Assembly (NCBI RefSeq): GCF_011317445.1
Contig: NZ_JAAAPL010000001.1
Coordinates: forward strand, 2,189,001 to 2,253,000
Origin: Chelativorans multitrophicus
GTDB taxonomy: Bacteria > Pseudomonadota > Alphaproteobacteria > Rhizobiales > Rhizobiaceae
Direction of reading: 5' to 3'
DNA: 64,000 nucleotides
A program made the position numbers and the translations under genes. The notes beneath the pieces are model-generated. The model had not been told where the DNA came from. It did no database searches and saw nothing but the letters and a program-made list of their open reading frames with translations. Positions 36,001 through 44,301 of the stretch are shown piece after piece; within the stretch, counting starts at the first letter, position 1; every line of letters begins with the position of its first letter.

Positions 36001-37622
36001 CTGCTTGCTACCTTGGGGGTGGTGTATCGGACGGGCTCCGGCGCAATTTCGCTCCGGCGCACCATTTCCGTCAGTTCACGTTTAAGTATCTTCCCGCTCG
36101 GGGTCAGCGGCATAGCCGGCAAGCTTATGAACCATTCGGGCATGTCGTATTTCGACAGCCCCTCTGCGGCGAGATGGTCCATCAGTTCTCGCGCGCTTAT
36201 CTCGCCGATGACCGCAATGCAGACCTTTTCACCCAAACGTTCGTCCGGCACGGGGAAAGCGGCCACTTTTTCAACGCGCGGATGCGTTGCGGCCAGAGCC
36301 TCTATGCGGGAAGGAAAGATGTTATGCCCGCCACGGATGATCAGATCCTTGATCCGTCCCTCGACGCGCAAATTGCCGTCGGCATCGAACGAGCCCAGAT
36401 CGCCCGACAACAAATATCCATGACGGTTGAACGTCTTTTCAGTCGCGGCTTGGTTGGCGTAATAACCCAGCATCAGTGCCGCGCCACGCCCGCCGATTTC
36501 GCCCGTCTCGCCAGCCGGCATCTCACGGTCGGGATCCTGCGGGTCCCAAATTTTGACCTCATAGGCCGTTCCGCCACGGCCACAGGTCGCGACCGCCACC
36601 TCCAATGGGTCGTCGGGATGGGTGTACTGATGCGACGAACACTCGGTCATGCCGTAGATGTTTTGCGGCTTGATGCCCTGTTGCGCGAAGCTCCTGGCGA
36701 TCGCGTCAGGAATGGGCGCACCCGCCATGTAAAATATCCGGACCTTCCCCATGCTCTTTTGTGCACGGAGCTTCTGTTCGCTTAAAAGGTCCATCGCGTG
36801 GGTCGGTACACCCAGCACATAACTCGCGCCGGTTTCTTCGATCCAGCTCAGCATGTTGGGAATGGTCTTCGGCTCATACAGAACGAATTCGGCGCCGCTG
36901 AGCAACCACTGCGCCGCCGCGACCCAGCCTATGTGATGCGATAGCGGGCTCAGCGTCAGGATTACGTCCTTCTTGGATATTCCCCAATCACTCACGAGGT
37001 TCCGAGCGTTGGCCAGCAGCGTATTGCATGAGTGCATCACGCATTTGGGCGTGCCGGTGGAGCCGGAAGTAAACGCGAGATAAGCGACACTGTCGGGATT
37101 GTCGTGCGCGTCCGCCGAGATGTGCGTGATGTGCATCGGCAGCCGGCCTGCCTTATAGATCTTCTTCAGAAATGGCAGCTTTGCCGCCATCTCCTCAAAA
37201 TTGTGCCTGTCGCGGTCCACGCCCCAGCCCTCCGCGGTCAATAGCGCGGAAGCCTGAAGCATGGTCAGCAGATCGATAATCTGCGCGCAGGTGTAGCTGT
37301 GATGAAGCGACGGGTTGCATGCCGCACCAATTCGCGAGCACGCCAGAAAGGCTACGACCACATCCACGCTGCTCGGCATCCAGATCGACACGCGGTCACC
37401 CGCCACAATGCCACGCTCGGCAAAATCATCGGCCAGGGCATCGACCCGTGCCCGCAACGTGCCCCAGTCTATGCGCTCGCTGCCATCTCGCAGGGCGTTT
37501 GCCGAAGGCATATGTTCGGCATGTCTACACATCAAATCGTAGAACGTGTCGTCGCCCCACAGGCCCTTTCCATAGAAGGATCTGGCCTGTCCGGGATCGT
37601 GCAGTGTCAGGAATGGTCGCAT
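35997..37622 (-). CDS. Acyl-CoA ligase (cyclohexanecarboxylate-CoA ligase-like)
   Basis: This is a 541-residue AMP-forming acyl-CoA synthetase. Motifs in order are the P-loop TSGSTGTPK, YGMTECSS, YLLSGDLG, RIKDLIIRGGHNIFPS and the C-terminal PLTPSGKILKREL with the adenylation lysine. I chose ATG 37622, 10 bases after the BadI-like stop with GAGAG upstream; ATG 37673 would overlap that gene by 41 bases. It activates a carboxylic acid to its CoA thioester in the cytoplasm, in context the first step of the alicyclic acid pathway (AliA). Medium-chain or aromatic acids are alternatives. Confidence 0.92.
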   Translation of the reverse strand: MRPFLTLHDPGQARSFYGKGLWGDDTFYDLMCRHAEHMPSANALRDGSERIDWGTLRARVDALADDFAERGIVAGDRVSIWMPSSVDVVVAFLACSRIGAACNPSLHHSYTCAQIIDLLTMLQASALLTAEGWGVDRDRHNFEEMAAKLPFLKKIYKAGRLPMHITHISADAHDNPDSVAYLAFTSGSTGTPKCVMHSCNTLLANARNLVSDWGISKKDVILTLSPLSHHIGWVAAAQWLLSGAEFVLYEPKTIPNMLSWIEETGASYVLGVPTHAMDLLSEQKLRAQKSMGKVRIFYMAGAPIPDAIARSFAQQGIKPQNIYGMTECSSHQYTHPDDPLEVAVATCGRGGTAYEVKIWDPQDPDREMPAGETGEIGGRGAALMLGYYANQAATEKTFNRHGYLLSGDLGSFDADGNLRVEGRIKDLIIRGGHNIFPSRIEALAATHPRVEKVAAFPVPDERLGEKVCIAVIGEISARELMDHLAAEGLSKYDMPEWFISLPAMPLTPSGKILKRELTEMVRRSEIAPEPVRYTTPKVASR

Positions 37623-37632
37623 GCCGCTCTCG

Positions 37633-38412
37633 TCAATGGCCGAATTTGGAGCTATCGGGCTCACGCCGTTCATTGAAGCTTGCGAAAAGCTCCTTCTGTT
37701 CTTCCGTGCCCAGATATTGGGACAACAGCAGATCGTGCGTCACGCGTGACAAGCCGGCGACGCCTCCATGCCGCGCCAGGAAAGCGCTTTTGATCGATGC
37801 AAGCGCAAACGCACCCCGACGGGCGATCTCGAGCGCGAATTCGCGCGTTTTTTCCTTCAGCTGATCGTCGGGAACCACGCGGTTGATCAGACCGATGTCC
37901 AGAGCCTCGGCGGCTGTCATCTTGTTGTTGCAGTACCAAATTTCCTTGGCGCGCTTCTTCCCGACAAGATCCTCCAGATACCAGGTGCCATAACCGGCAT
38001 CAAAAGAGCCCATCGACGGCCCGACCTGACGAAAAATCGCGCTTTCCTTCGCAATGGTGAGATCGCAGACGACCTGAAGCACATTGCCCCCGCCCACGGC
38101 GAAGCCATTGACCGAGGCAATGACCGGCTTTTGCAGCTTATCGATCGCGTCATATATCTCCAGAACTGGCAGCGTTCCCGCATAGAGCTTGGAATCCTCC
38201 ATGCCGGTCTTTTCTCCGCCGATGCAGAAGAATTTATCGCCGGCGCCCGTCAACACGATGACGCGGGTGCGCGTCTCCCGCCGTATCTCGTTGAGGCAAT
38301 CGCGGATCTCGTGGCACATGGTGGCCGTAAACATGTTGCCATTGTCCGGACGATTCAGCGTAATGGTGCCGATTGGTCCGTCTTCTTCATAGAGGATCTG
38401 CTGGTAGGTCAT
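37633..38412 (-). CDS. badI: BadI/MenB-like crotonase, candidate 2-oxocyclohexanecarboxyl-CoA hydrolase
   Basis: This is a 259-residue crotonase-fold protein that departs from ordinary hydratases. It shares with BadI and MenB FFCIGG, NGFAVGGGNVLQVVCDLTIA, FRQVGPSMGSFDAGYG and GKKRAKEIWY. BadI opens the ring of 2-oxocyclohexanecarboxyl-CoA to pimeloyl-CoA; MenB forms naphthoate rings by the reverse chemistry. Neighbouring ligase, acyl-CoA dehydrogenase, hydratase and SDR genes match the Rhodopseudomonas ali/bad set, so ring hydrolysis is preferred over menaquinone synthesis. AAAGGA precedes ATG 38412. Symbol given by family and context, not by biochemical proof. Confidence 0.8.
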   Translation of the reverse strand: MTYQQILYEEDGPIGTITLNRPDNGNMFTATMCHEIRDCLNEIRRETRTRVIVLTGAGDKFFCIGGEKTGMEDSKLYAGTLPVLEIYDAIDKLQKPVIASVNGFAVGGGNVLQVVCDLTIAKESAIFRQVGPSMGSFDAGYGTWYLEDLVGKKRAKEIWYCNNKMTAAEALDIGLINRVVPDDQLKEKTREFALEIARRGAFALASIKSAFLARHGGVAGLSRVTHDLLLSQYLGTEEQKELFASFNERREPDSSKFGH

Positions 38413-38442
38413 TTGATGTCCTTTCACTCGCTCCGGAATTCA

Positions 38443-39669
38443 CTAACAAGCGCCGCGAAACCTGGTCAGCACCTCCTCTGTGTGCTGGCCCAGAAGTGGC
38501 GGGCCCGACCGCGGTATTGCCGACGCACCGTCGATGCGTATGCCCAGACCAATCTGCGGCACCTTCCGGTCGCCGTCCTCTAGCGTGTAGAACATGCCCC
38601 GTTCCTGTAGTGCGCGGTCGTGGGCCACGTCCGAAACGGTGTTGATGGGGCCGGCAGGCACCCGTGCCCGCGCAAAAATGTCCAGCCATTCGCGGCTCGT
38701 TCGGCAGCGCAAGATGGACTGGATATGTGAAACTATCTCGTCTCGCCTCTCGCGACGTCTCGTATTGGAGGCAAACTCCGGGCGGGCTCCGTATTCGGGA
38801 TCGCCCAGCCCCGCCCAAAACCTCGTCCAGATCGCGTCCGAGCCGATCCCGATAGTGATTGGACGATCGGCGGTTTCGAAGCACTGATACACCGCGATAA
38901 CGCTGTCTGTGCCACCCGAGCGCACCGGAACCTCTCCAGACCCTAGATAGCTTGAAATGCGGCATGTCAGAAAGCGCGTCATGCTTTCCACCAGGCTTAT
39001 GTCGATTTTGGCGCCCCTTTTGCTGGTCTGCCGGGCAAAAAGCGCCGCCATGACAGCCATCGCCGCATCCTGCCCGGCCAGCATGTCCGCGGCGGGCGCA
39101 CCGATCTTCTGCGGCGGCCCGTCTGCCGCGCCCGTGATATCCATTATGCCGGAATATCCTTCGGCAATGAGGTCGTAGCACGTCAGATCGGATCGCTCCC
39201 CATCAACGCCAAAGCCGGTAATCGAAACAAAAACGACCGAGTCGTTGATGGATCTGAGCGTATCATAATCGAGACGCAGCTTGCGCTGAACGTTCGGCGG
39301 CTGGTTGCTGACGACCACATCCGCCGTTGCCGCCAGCGCCTCGAAGCACCTTCGTCCCTCTGGCTCATTCATGTCCAGAACGACACTTTTCTTGTTGCGG
39401 TTCACCGAAGTGAACCACAGCGCCTCCTCGTCTAAAAAGGGAGGGCCCCAATGACGCGCGTCATCTCCCGCGGGGCGCTCGATTTTGATGATTTCGGCGC
39501 CAAAATCCGACAGCAGCATAGTTGCGTATGGTCCGGCGACAGAGGTGGTCAGATCCAGCACCCTGATGCCATTGAGCATTTTGAAGCCCTCACCGGGCCT
39601 CACGACCGGAAGGCGGGACCAAGGAGCCTCAACCCCATCACGGCTCGCGCCTGCTACTGTAGCTTCCAT
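38443..39669 (-). CDS. Family III CoA transferase (CaiB/BaiF-type)
   Basis: This 408-residue protein has the family III pattern VLDLTTSVAGPYATMLLSDFGAEIIKIE, NRNKKSVVLD, ITGFGVDG and the catalytic aspartate in PAADMLAGQDA. It transfers CoA between acids without ATP. It is the first gene of the cyclohexanecarboxylate-type operon, 31 bases upstream of badI, and GGGAGAC precedes its ATG. A perfect sigma-54 promoter lies 31-45 bases upstream of the start. It may activate the substrate acid using a product CoA ester, saving the ligase ATP; donor and acceptor are unknown. Confidence 0.92.
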   Translation of the reverse strand: MEATVAGASRDGVEAPWSRLPVVRPGEGFKMLNGIRVLDLTTSVAGPYATMLLSDFGAEIIKIERPAGDDARHWGPPFLDEEALWFTSVNRNKKSVVLDMNEPEGRRCFEALAATADVVVSNQPPNVQRKLRLDYDTLRSINDSVVFVSITGFGVDGERSDLTCYDLIAEGYSGIMDITGAADGPPQKIGAPAADMLAGQDAAMAVMAALFARQTSKRGAKIDISLVESMTRFLTCRISSYLGSGEVPVRSGGTDSVIAVYQCFETADRPITIGIGSDAIWTRFWAGLGDPEYGARPEFASNTRRRERRDEIVSHIQSILRCRTSREWLDIFARARVPAGPINTVSDVAHDRALQERGMFYTLEDGDRKVPQIGLGIRIDGASAIPRSGPPLLGQHTEEVLTRFRGAC

Positions 39670-39699
39670 TATCAGTCTCCCGTTTCAACGGAAGACTTC

Positions 39700-39714
39700 G
39701 CAATCACCGTGCCA
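39700..39714 (-). promoter_or_regulatory. Sigma-54 (-24/-12) promoter of the alicyclic-acid operon
   Basis: On the minus strand: TGGCAC-GGTGA-TTGC, an exact match to the -24 (GG) and -12 (GC) consensus with correct spacing. It lies just after the stop of the sigma-54 activator gene and 31 bases before the CoA transferase start, so it should drive the nine-gene operon down to 29377. Confidence 0.85.
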
Positions 39715-39731
39715 AACCCCGGCAGATTTGT

Positions 39732-41366
39732 TCAGCCCGAAAGCTTCTTGTAGAGATAGCTGCGCGAGATCCCCAGATACTCGGCGGCCTTCTTCTTGTT
39801 GCCGTGGAACCGGTCGAGCGCCGCCACGACAAGTTCCTGTTCGACGCGATCCAGCGTGTCACGCAGGGAGCCAGGTGTGTCCGTTCTAACGACGCTCGCC
39901 TCGCGCGGCGCAGCGCGCCCCATCCGCTCAGCCTCCTGGAAATTCTCTATTCGCAATTTTCCATTGTCGCAGAACACAAGCGCGCGCTCGATGTTATGAA
40001 AGAGTTCACGCACATTGCCCGGCCAGCTTCGTTCCATGAGATAATCGGAGACATTGCTGTCTACCTCGGGAACATCCCGGCCATGCTGCGCCGACAGTTC
40101 CTTCAAAAAATGTGCGAGCAGCAGGGGGATGTCTTCCAGCCTATCCGCCAGTGGCGGAATCTGGATAATTATGGGGCTTATCCGGTAGAACAAATCGAGC
40201 CGGAAACGGCCCGTTTCGACAAAATCCGCAAGGTCGCGGTTTGTCGCCGAACATAAGCGAAAATCTATCTTCTTGGGGGTGGCGCCGCCGACCCGCTCGA
40301 CAACACGGTCTTGCAGAATGCGCAGCAGCTTAGATTGCGTTTCAAGCGGCATATCGCCGATTTCATCGAGAAAGATCGTACCCTTGTCGGCCAGTTCGAA
40401 CTTACCTGCACGGCCTTTCCTGTCGGCGCCTGTGAACGCGCCTCCCTCGTAGCCAAAAAGCTCGCTCTCAACCAGTTGCGCCGGCAGCGCGGCAGCGTTG
40501 ACATTGACGAGCCGAGCATCGCGACGTGGGCTCATCATGTGGAGCGCTCGGGCAACCAATTCCTTGCCCGTTCCGCTCTCGCCTTGCACCAGAACGGGGA
40601 TGTCCAGCGGCGCAATCTTGCGAATCTGGTCTCGCAGGCGAACCATAGCCTCGCTCTGCCCGATGATGCACGAGAGGTATTTCTCGGCCTCTGTGTGCTT
40701 GCGCTGCTCGGACTTATACGTGGCGATTTCCTGTTCCAGCGCACTGATCCGGCGCGCTAGCGCTTCCACCTGTTGCGGGCCCTTGAACATCACGCGGCCT
40801 ATCGCGCCGACAATCTTTCCCCCTCGTCGGACCGGCAGGCGGGAAACCACGCGCTCGCTTCCATTCATCTTCTGGATCTGACCGATCTCGGCAATGCCGG
40901 TGCGCACCACGATATGCAGCCGCGTATTCTCGATCACGTCGCGTACTTTACGACCGATGCCGCCGCCCGGCTCCAGGCCGAAGAATTTCTCATGAACGGG
41001 CGAGACGTAGACGAGCCGTTCATCGGCATTGATTATGGCCATTCCATCATAGGGGTCGCTAAGCAACTGCTCTATAATGTCGAACGCGAAATCCACGTTC
41101 AGCAAAAATTTGATCGCGGTCGCTCCACGTTCCTCGAACAATGCGATGAAATGCCCGCCAACAAACGGGACGGCCAGCACCGCCATGCTCTGATCGTTTA
41201 AAGTGAGAGCGCTAAGCCGCCGCTCCGCCGCTTCAGCGAGCCAGGCGGGGTCGCTGATCATGGCGCGCACTCGCATGTCTGAGGCGGCGCCTGCGTGAAA
41301 CTGCACCGCTCCCGTCGGATCGATTACCGCGATTCCATGCACGTGCTCGCCATCGCTGTGCGTCAT
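39732..41366 (-). CDS. Sigma-54-dependent transcriptional activator (PAS, AAA+, Fis HTH)
   Basis: This is a 544-residue enhancer-binding protein, with ATG 41366 behind GGAGGAAAAA. The N-terminal half contains sensory PAS-like domains (one around residues 95-210). The AAA+ domain has Walker A GESGTGKE, the sigma-54 contact loop GAFTGA, Walker B TIFLDEIGD and SWPGNVREL, and the end is a Fis-type helix-turn-helix (NKKKAAEYLGISRSYLYKKL). It activates sigma-54 promoters from distant sites using ATP. It lies between the operon it probably controls and the divergent rpoN copy; absence of a response-regulator receiver suggests direct ligand sensing through PAS. Confidence 0.94.
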   Translation of the reverse strand: MTHSDGEHVHGIAVIDPTGAVQFHAGAASDMRVRAMISDPAWLAEAAERRLSALTLNDQSMAVLAVPFVGGHFIALFEERGATAIKFLLNVDFAFDIIEQLLSDPYDGMAIINADERLVYVSPVHEKFFGLEPGGGIGRKVRDVIENTRLHIVVRTGIAEIGQIQKMNGSERVVSRLPVRRGGKIVGAIGRVMFKGPQQVEALARRISALEQEIATYKSEQRKHTEAEKYLSCIIGQSEAMVRLRDQIRKIAPLDIPVLVQGESGTGKELVARALHMMSPRRDARLVNVNAAALPAQLVESELFGYEGGAFTGADRKGRAGKFELADKGTIFLDEIGDMPLETQSKLLRILQDRVVERVGGATPKKIDFRLCSATNRDLADFVETGRFRLDLFYRISPIIIQIPPLADRLEDIPLLLAHFLKELSAQHGRDVPEVDSNVSDYLMERSWPGNVRELFHNIERALVFCDNGKLRIENFQEAERMGRAAPREASVVRTDTPGSLRDTLDRVEQELVVAALDRFHGNKKKAAEYLGISRSYLYKKLSG

Positions 41367-41575
41367 TGCTTTTTCCTCCGCTGGACAGCGCATTGGCCGT
41401 GATGGCGCCATCTTGTGTCCTCAGCGCACACACAGTCAACCCGGTTTCCCGATAAAGTGTACACATACGGAAACTGGCACGAACATTGCATTTTGGAGTA
41501 TCGACCGTGTCGTGCCGACCGACACGGGGAGAGACGTGAGGAGCTTCTGTCCAGTTCCTCTGCCAGGGAGGCAAC
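41367..41575. promoter_or_regulatory. Divergent activator/rpoN control region with candidate enhancer palindromes
   Basis: This 209-base region carries the perfect palindromes GATGGCGCCATC (41401-41412) and GTGTACAC (41457-41464), plus TGTGT-N9-ACACA (41414-41432), all upstream of the sigma-54 promoter at 41475. Any could be an activator binding site. CCGTGTCG (41505-41512) pairs with CGACACGG (41520-41527) in the rpoN leader. Confidence 0.4.
41475..41490 (+). promoter_or_regulatory. Sigma-54 (-24/-12) promoter of the local rpoN gene
   Basis: TGGCAC-GAACA-TTGCA, an exact consensus match, 86 bases before the rpoN start. The sigma factor gene is therefore probably transcribed by a sigma-54 holoenzyme and may be self-amplifying. 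Confidence 0.8.
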
Positions 41576-42946
41576 ATGAACATCGCCGTCAACTTGGGGG
41601 TTGGCGTCCGCCAATCGCTGACGATCAGCCGGGAGATGGTCCAGGCTGTTGAGATATTGCAATATGACCGTGAAGAGCTGGCAGCATTCTTGCGGGAGCA
41701 AGTAGAAAAAAATCCCCTGCTGCGCATGAAAGATCGTGCTGAAGCTGCTCCGGGACAAGGACTTGGCGAGCGCTGGAGGCGCGACTCCGGCGACAGGGCC
41801 TTTGCGACCGGGGCGGCAGGCGATGCTCCGGATATAGCCTCCTCCATTGGCGAAGAAGTCACGCTATCCGCGCACCTCCACCTTCAGCTTGCCTTGGTAA
41901 AGTGCACGCCAGAAGTGCGGGTCCGCGCCGGTCAAGTGATCGACTCGCTTGAGGAGGACGGATATCTGCGGCAGGACCCGGTGAAGCTGGCCGAGCTTCT
42001 CGGCTGCTCGCAAGATGAGATGGACGCGGCGATTGCTCTTGTGCAGACCTTCGATCCGGCCGGTGTCTGTGCGCGCAACCTTGCTGAATGTCTGCAGCTC
42101 CAGCTACGGGAGCAGGGGGAATTGCGCCCTGCAATGGCTGCTTTGCTTACCCACACCGATCTCATCGTGAAGGGCGAAGTCAAGCGCCTTGCAGCGATCT
42201 GCGGCGTGAGCGAAAGCGAGGTACGCGTAATGCTTCGAAAGTTGCGTAGCCTTGACCCAGCACCAGGACGCGCGCTGGATTGCACTCCCGTCTGTCCGGC
42301 CTTGCCGGACGTGTTGGTGGATTTGACGCCAACCGGGGCACTCAAAGTAGAGCTCAATCCGGATCTGATACCGAAGCTGCTGCTGGATCGGAGCTATCAT
42401 GCTGAGGTTTCCTCGCAAATACGCGAGAAGGATGAGAAGAGCTATCTCGACGAATGCATGCGCAGCGGAGCTCTTCTGATGCGGAACCTCGATCGGCGCT
42501 TCACGACCATGCTGCGGATCTGTCGCGAGATCGTACGCCGGCAGGAGGCATATTTCCGGCACGGCTTGTCCCATTTGCGGCCGCTGACTCAGGGCGAGAT
42601 CGCTCAGGAGCTGGGCATTCATGAATCGACGGTCAGCCGTGCTACGGCGAACAAATACATATTGTGCTCGCGTGGGCTCCTTCCTGTGAAATTTTTCTTT
42701 TCGGAGGCTTTGGGCGGCACAGGAACCGATGGCCTGGGCCATGCCTCCGAAACCATTCGCCGGCGCATCCGCGAGGTAGTGGACGGCGAAACGCCTGAAA
42801 AGATCCTATCCGATGATGTGATTGCCGCGCTTTTGCACGGTGAGGGGATCGATATAGCGCGGCGAACAGTCGCCAAATACCGCAGCCAGCTCAAAATACC
42901 CTCGTCAGCCGATCGGCGGAGACTTGCACGCCTGGAGTGTGCTTGA
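41576..42946 (+). CDS. rpoN: RNA polymerase sigma-54 factor, pathway-linked copy
   Basis: This 456-residue protein has all RpoN regions: the N-terminal activator-interacting region (RQSLTISREMVQAVEILQY and NPLL), a core-binding domain, the helix-turn-helix EIAQELGIHESTVSRATANKY and the C-terminal RpoN box ARRTVAKYRSQLKIPSS, which reads the -24 element. It is somewhat shorter than housekeeping RpoN, and none of the usual rpoN neighbours (lptB, hpf, ptsN) is here, so it is probably a second, dedicated copy like rpoN2 of some rhizobia. It is divergent from an activator gene and flanked by sigma-54 promoters. Confidence 0.95.
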   Translation: MNIAVNLGVGVRQSLTISREMVQAVEILQYDREELAAFLREQVEKNPLLRMKDRAEAAPGQGLGERWRRDSGDRAFATGAAGDAPDIASSIGEEVTLSAHLHLQLALVKCTPEVRVRAGQVIDSLEEDGYLRQDPVKLAELLGCSQDEMDAAIALVQTFDPAGVCARNLAECLQLQLREQGELRPAMAALLTHTDLIVKGEVKRLAAICGVSESEVRVMLRKLRSLDPAPGRALDCTPVCPALPDVLVDLTPTGALKVELNPDLIPKLLLDRSYHAEVSSQIREKDEKSYLDECMRSGALLMRNLDRRFTTMLRICREIVRRQEAYFRHGLSHLRPLTQGEIAQELGIHESTVSRATANKYILCSRGLLPVKFFFSEALGGTGTDGLGHASETIRRRIREVVDGETPEKILSDDVIAALLHGEGIDIARRTVAKYRSQLKIPSSADRRRLARLECA

Positions 42947-42954
42947 TCCTGGTT

Positions 42955-42970
42955 TGGCATGTGCCTTGCG
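42955..42970 (+). promoter_or_regulatory. Sigma-54 promoter candidate before CaiB-type gene
   Basis: TGGCAT-GTGCC-TTGCG has correct -24/-12 spacing with one departure (T for C) in the -24 box. It starts 9 bases after the rpoN stop, predicting a transcript start near 42981 for the CaiB-type gene. Confidence 0.65.
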
Positions 42971-43017
42971 GAGCAATGTAGAGATCGAAGTTGTACGCGG
43001 CGAGCGAAAGGCCGGTT

Positions 43018-44130
43018 GTGGGACCATTGAGTGATTTGCTGGTGCTGGATTTCAGCACGCTTCTGCCCGGCCCTATGGCAACGCTGGTGATGGCGGATGC
43101 CGGCGCGGATGTGGTGAAGATCGAGCGCGCCGGAACGGGCGACGACATGCGCGGCTATGAACCCGCCATTGAGGGAGCCAGCGTGAACTTCACCATGCTC
43201 AACCGCGGCAAGTCGAGCATTGAAATCGATTTGAAGGCTCCTGGCTCGCTAGCCCGACTGCGCCCGCTGCTTGAAAAAGCGGATGTGCTTGTAGAGCAAT
43301 TCCGCCCTGGGGTGATGGACCGCCTGGGCCTGGGATATGAGGATGTGAAGAGTCTCAATCCGGATATCATCTACTGCTCGATCTCCGGTTGGGGCCAAAC
43401 CGGCCCCAAGGCGCATCTGCCGGGGCATGACATCAATTACATGGCCGAGACAGGCGTGCTCGGTCTGAGCGTTGGCGCCGATGGCGCGCCGGTCCTTCCG
43501 CCTGTGCTGGCGGCCGATATTGCAGGCGGCGCCTATCCCGCGATGATCAACATTCTCCTGGCCCTCAGGAGACGGGACCAATCGGGAAAGGGCTGCTGGA
43601 TAGATATATCCATGGGAGAAAACCTGTTCCCCTTCGTTTATTGGGCGCTGGGAAATCTCAATGCGGTGGGAAGGGGCCCGATACCCGGCGGTGAGACGGT
43701 TACGGGTGGGACGCCTCGCTATCAGATCTATAGGACGCGCGATAACAAATTCATTGCTGCCGCGCCGCTTGAAGACAAGTTCTGGAAGAATTTCACGACA
43801 GTCGTGGGACTGCCGGCCGCTCTCTGCGACGATACCAAGGATCCGATCAGGACCCAGGCGGCAATTGCTGAAATCGTCGCCAGCAGGGACGCCGCGGAAT
43901 GGGCAAGCGCCTTTGCCGGCAAGGATGTATGCTGCTCATGCGTCATGGAGCTGAGTGATGCGGTGCAAGATCCGCACTGGGCTGCGCGGAAGACTTTCTC
44001 GCGACTGGTTACGCGAGGAAACATGACCCTTCCTGCGCTGCCAAGCATACTCGCACCGGAGCTGCGAGACCCTGCCGCCGCGACCAGCGCTCCCCATCTG
44101 GGCGAGCACGATGCCCGCCTTGCTGATTGA
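43018..44130 (+). CDS. Family III CoA transferase (CaiB/BaiF-type)
   Basis: This encodes about 370 residues. LLVLDFSTLLPGPMATLVMADAGAD, NRGKSSIEIDLK, DRLGLGYEDV and the catalytic aspartate in LAADIAGGAYPA identify a CaiB/alpha-methylacyl-CoA racemase-type enzyme. I chose GTG 43018 (AAAGG upstream, within the predicted sigma-54 transcript); TTG 42991 is an alternative. It follows rpoN and precedes an SDR and a PcaC-like gene, apparently within the same sigma-54 regulon. It could be a CoA transferase or a racemase of branched acyl-CoA; sequence alone does not decide. Confidence 0.85.
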   Translation: MGPLSDLLVLDFSTLLPGPMATLVMADAGADVVKIERAGTGDDMRGYEPAIEGASVNFTMLNRGKSSIEIDLKAPGSLARLRPLLEKADVLVEQFRPGVMDRLGLGYEDVKSLNPDIIYCSISGWGQTGPKAHLPGHDINYMAETGVLGLSVGADGAPVLPPVLAADIAGGAYPAMINILLALRRRDQSGKGCWIDISMGENLFPFVYWALGNLNAVGRGPIPGGETVTGGTPRYQIYRTRDNKFIAAAPLEDKFWKNFTTVVGLPAALCDDTKDPIRTQAAIAEIVASRDAAEWASAFAGKDVCCSCVMELSDAVQDPHWAARKTFSRLVTRGNMTLPALPSILAPELRDPAAATSAPHLGEHDARLAD

Positions 44131-44166
44131 TTCCCGTCAGCAGACCGGCTCCACGAGGAGAGTGAC

Positions 44167-44301
44167 ATGCCTGCCGCGTATGTTTGCAACTATAACCGCT
44201 CGCCGGGTTCTCTCGGCCATGTGTCGGCGTTTGCGTGGCACCGCCATTGCGCTGGAGCGGATTTGATTGTGCCGACCATTTCAGCAGGGGAGCTACAATG
44301 A
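44167..44301 (+). pseudogene. Short 44-codon frame resembling a thiolase N-terminus
   Basis: The ATG at 44167 has a strong ribosome site (GAGGAGAGTGAC) and the frame ends in ATGA overlapping the SDR start. Its beginning, MPAAYVCNYNRSPGSLG, resembles the first residues of PcaF/PaaJ-type thiolases (AFICD.IRTPIGRFGG), and ADL follows at the expected distance, but the catalytic cysteine region is absent. It may be a thiolase remnant now serving as a leader for the SDR gene, or chance. A sigma-54 promoter lies inside it. Confidence 0.35.
44236..44250 (+). promoter_or_regulatory. Sigma-54 promoter candidate before SDR gene
   Basis: TGGCAC-CGCCA-TTGC, an exact -24/-12 match, 48 bases before the SDR start at 44298. 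Predicted start of transcription near 44262. Confidence 0.7.

Noticed and set aside
37633-38412. MenB (naphthoate synthase) for menaquinone
   Set aside because: No other men genes are nearby, and the operon supplies every other step of a BadI-type ring cleavage.
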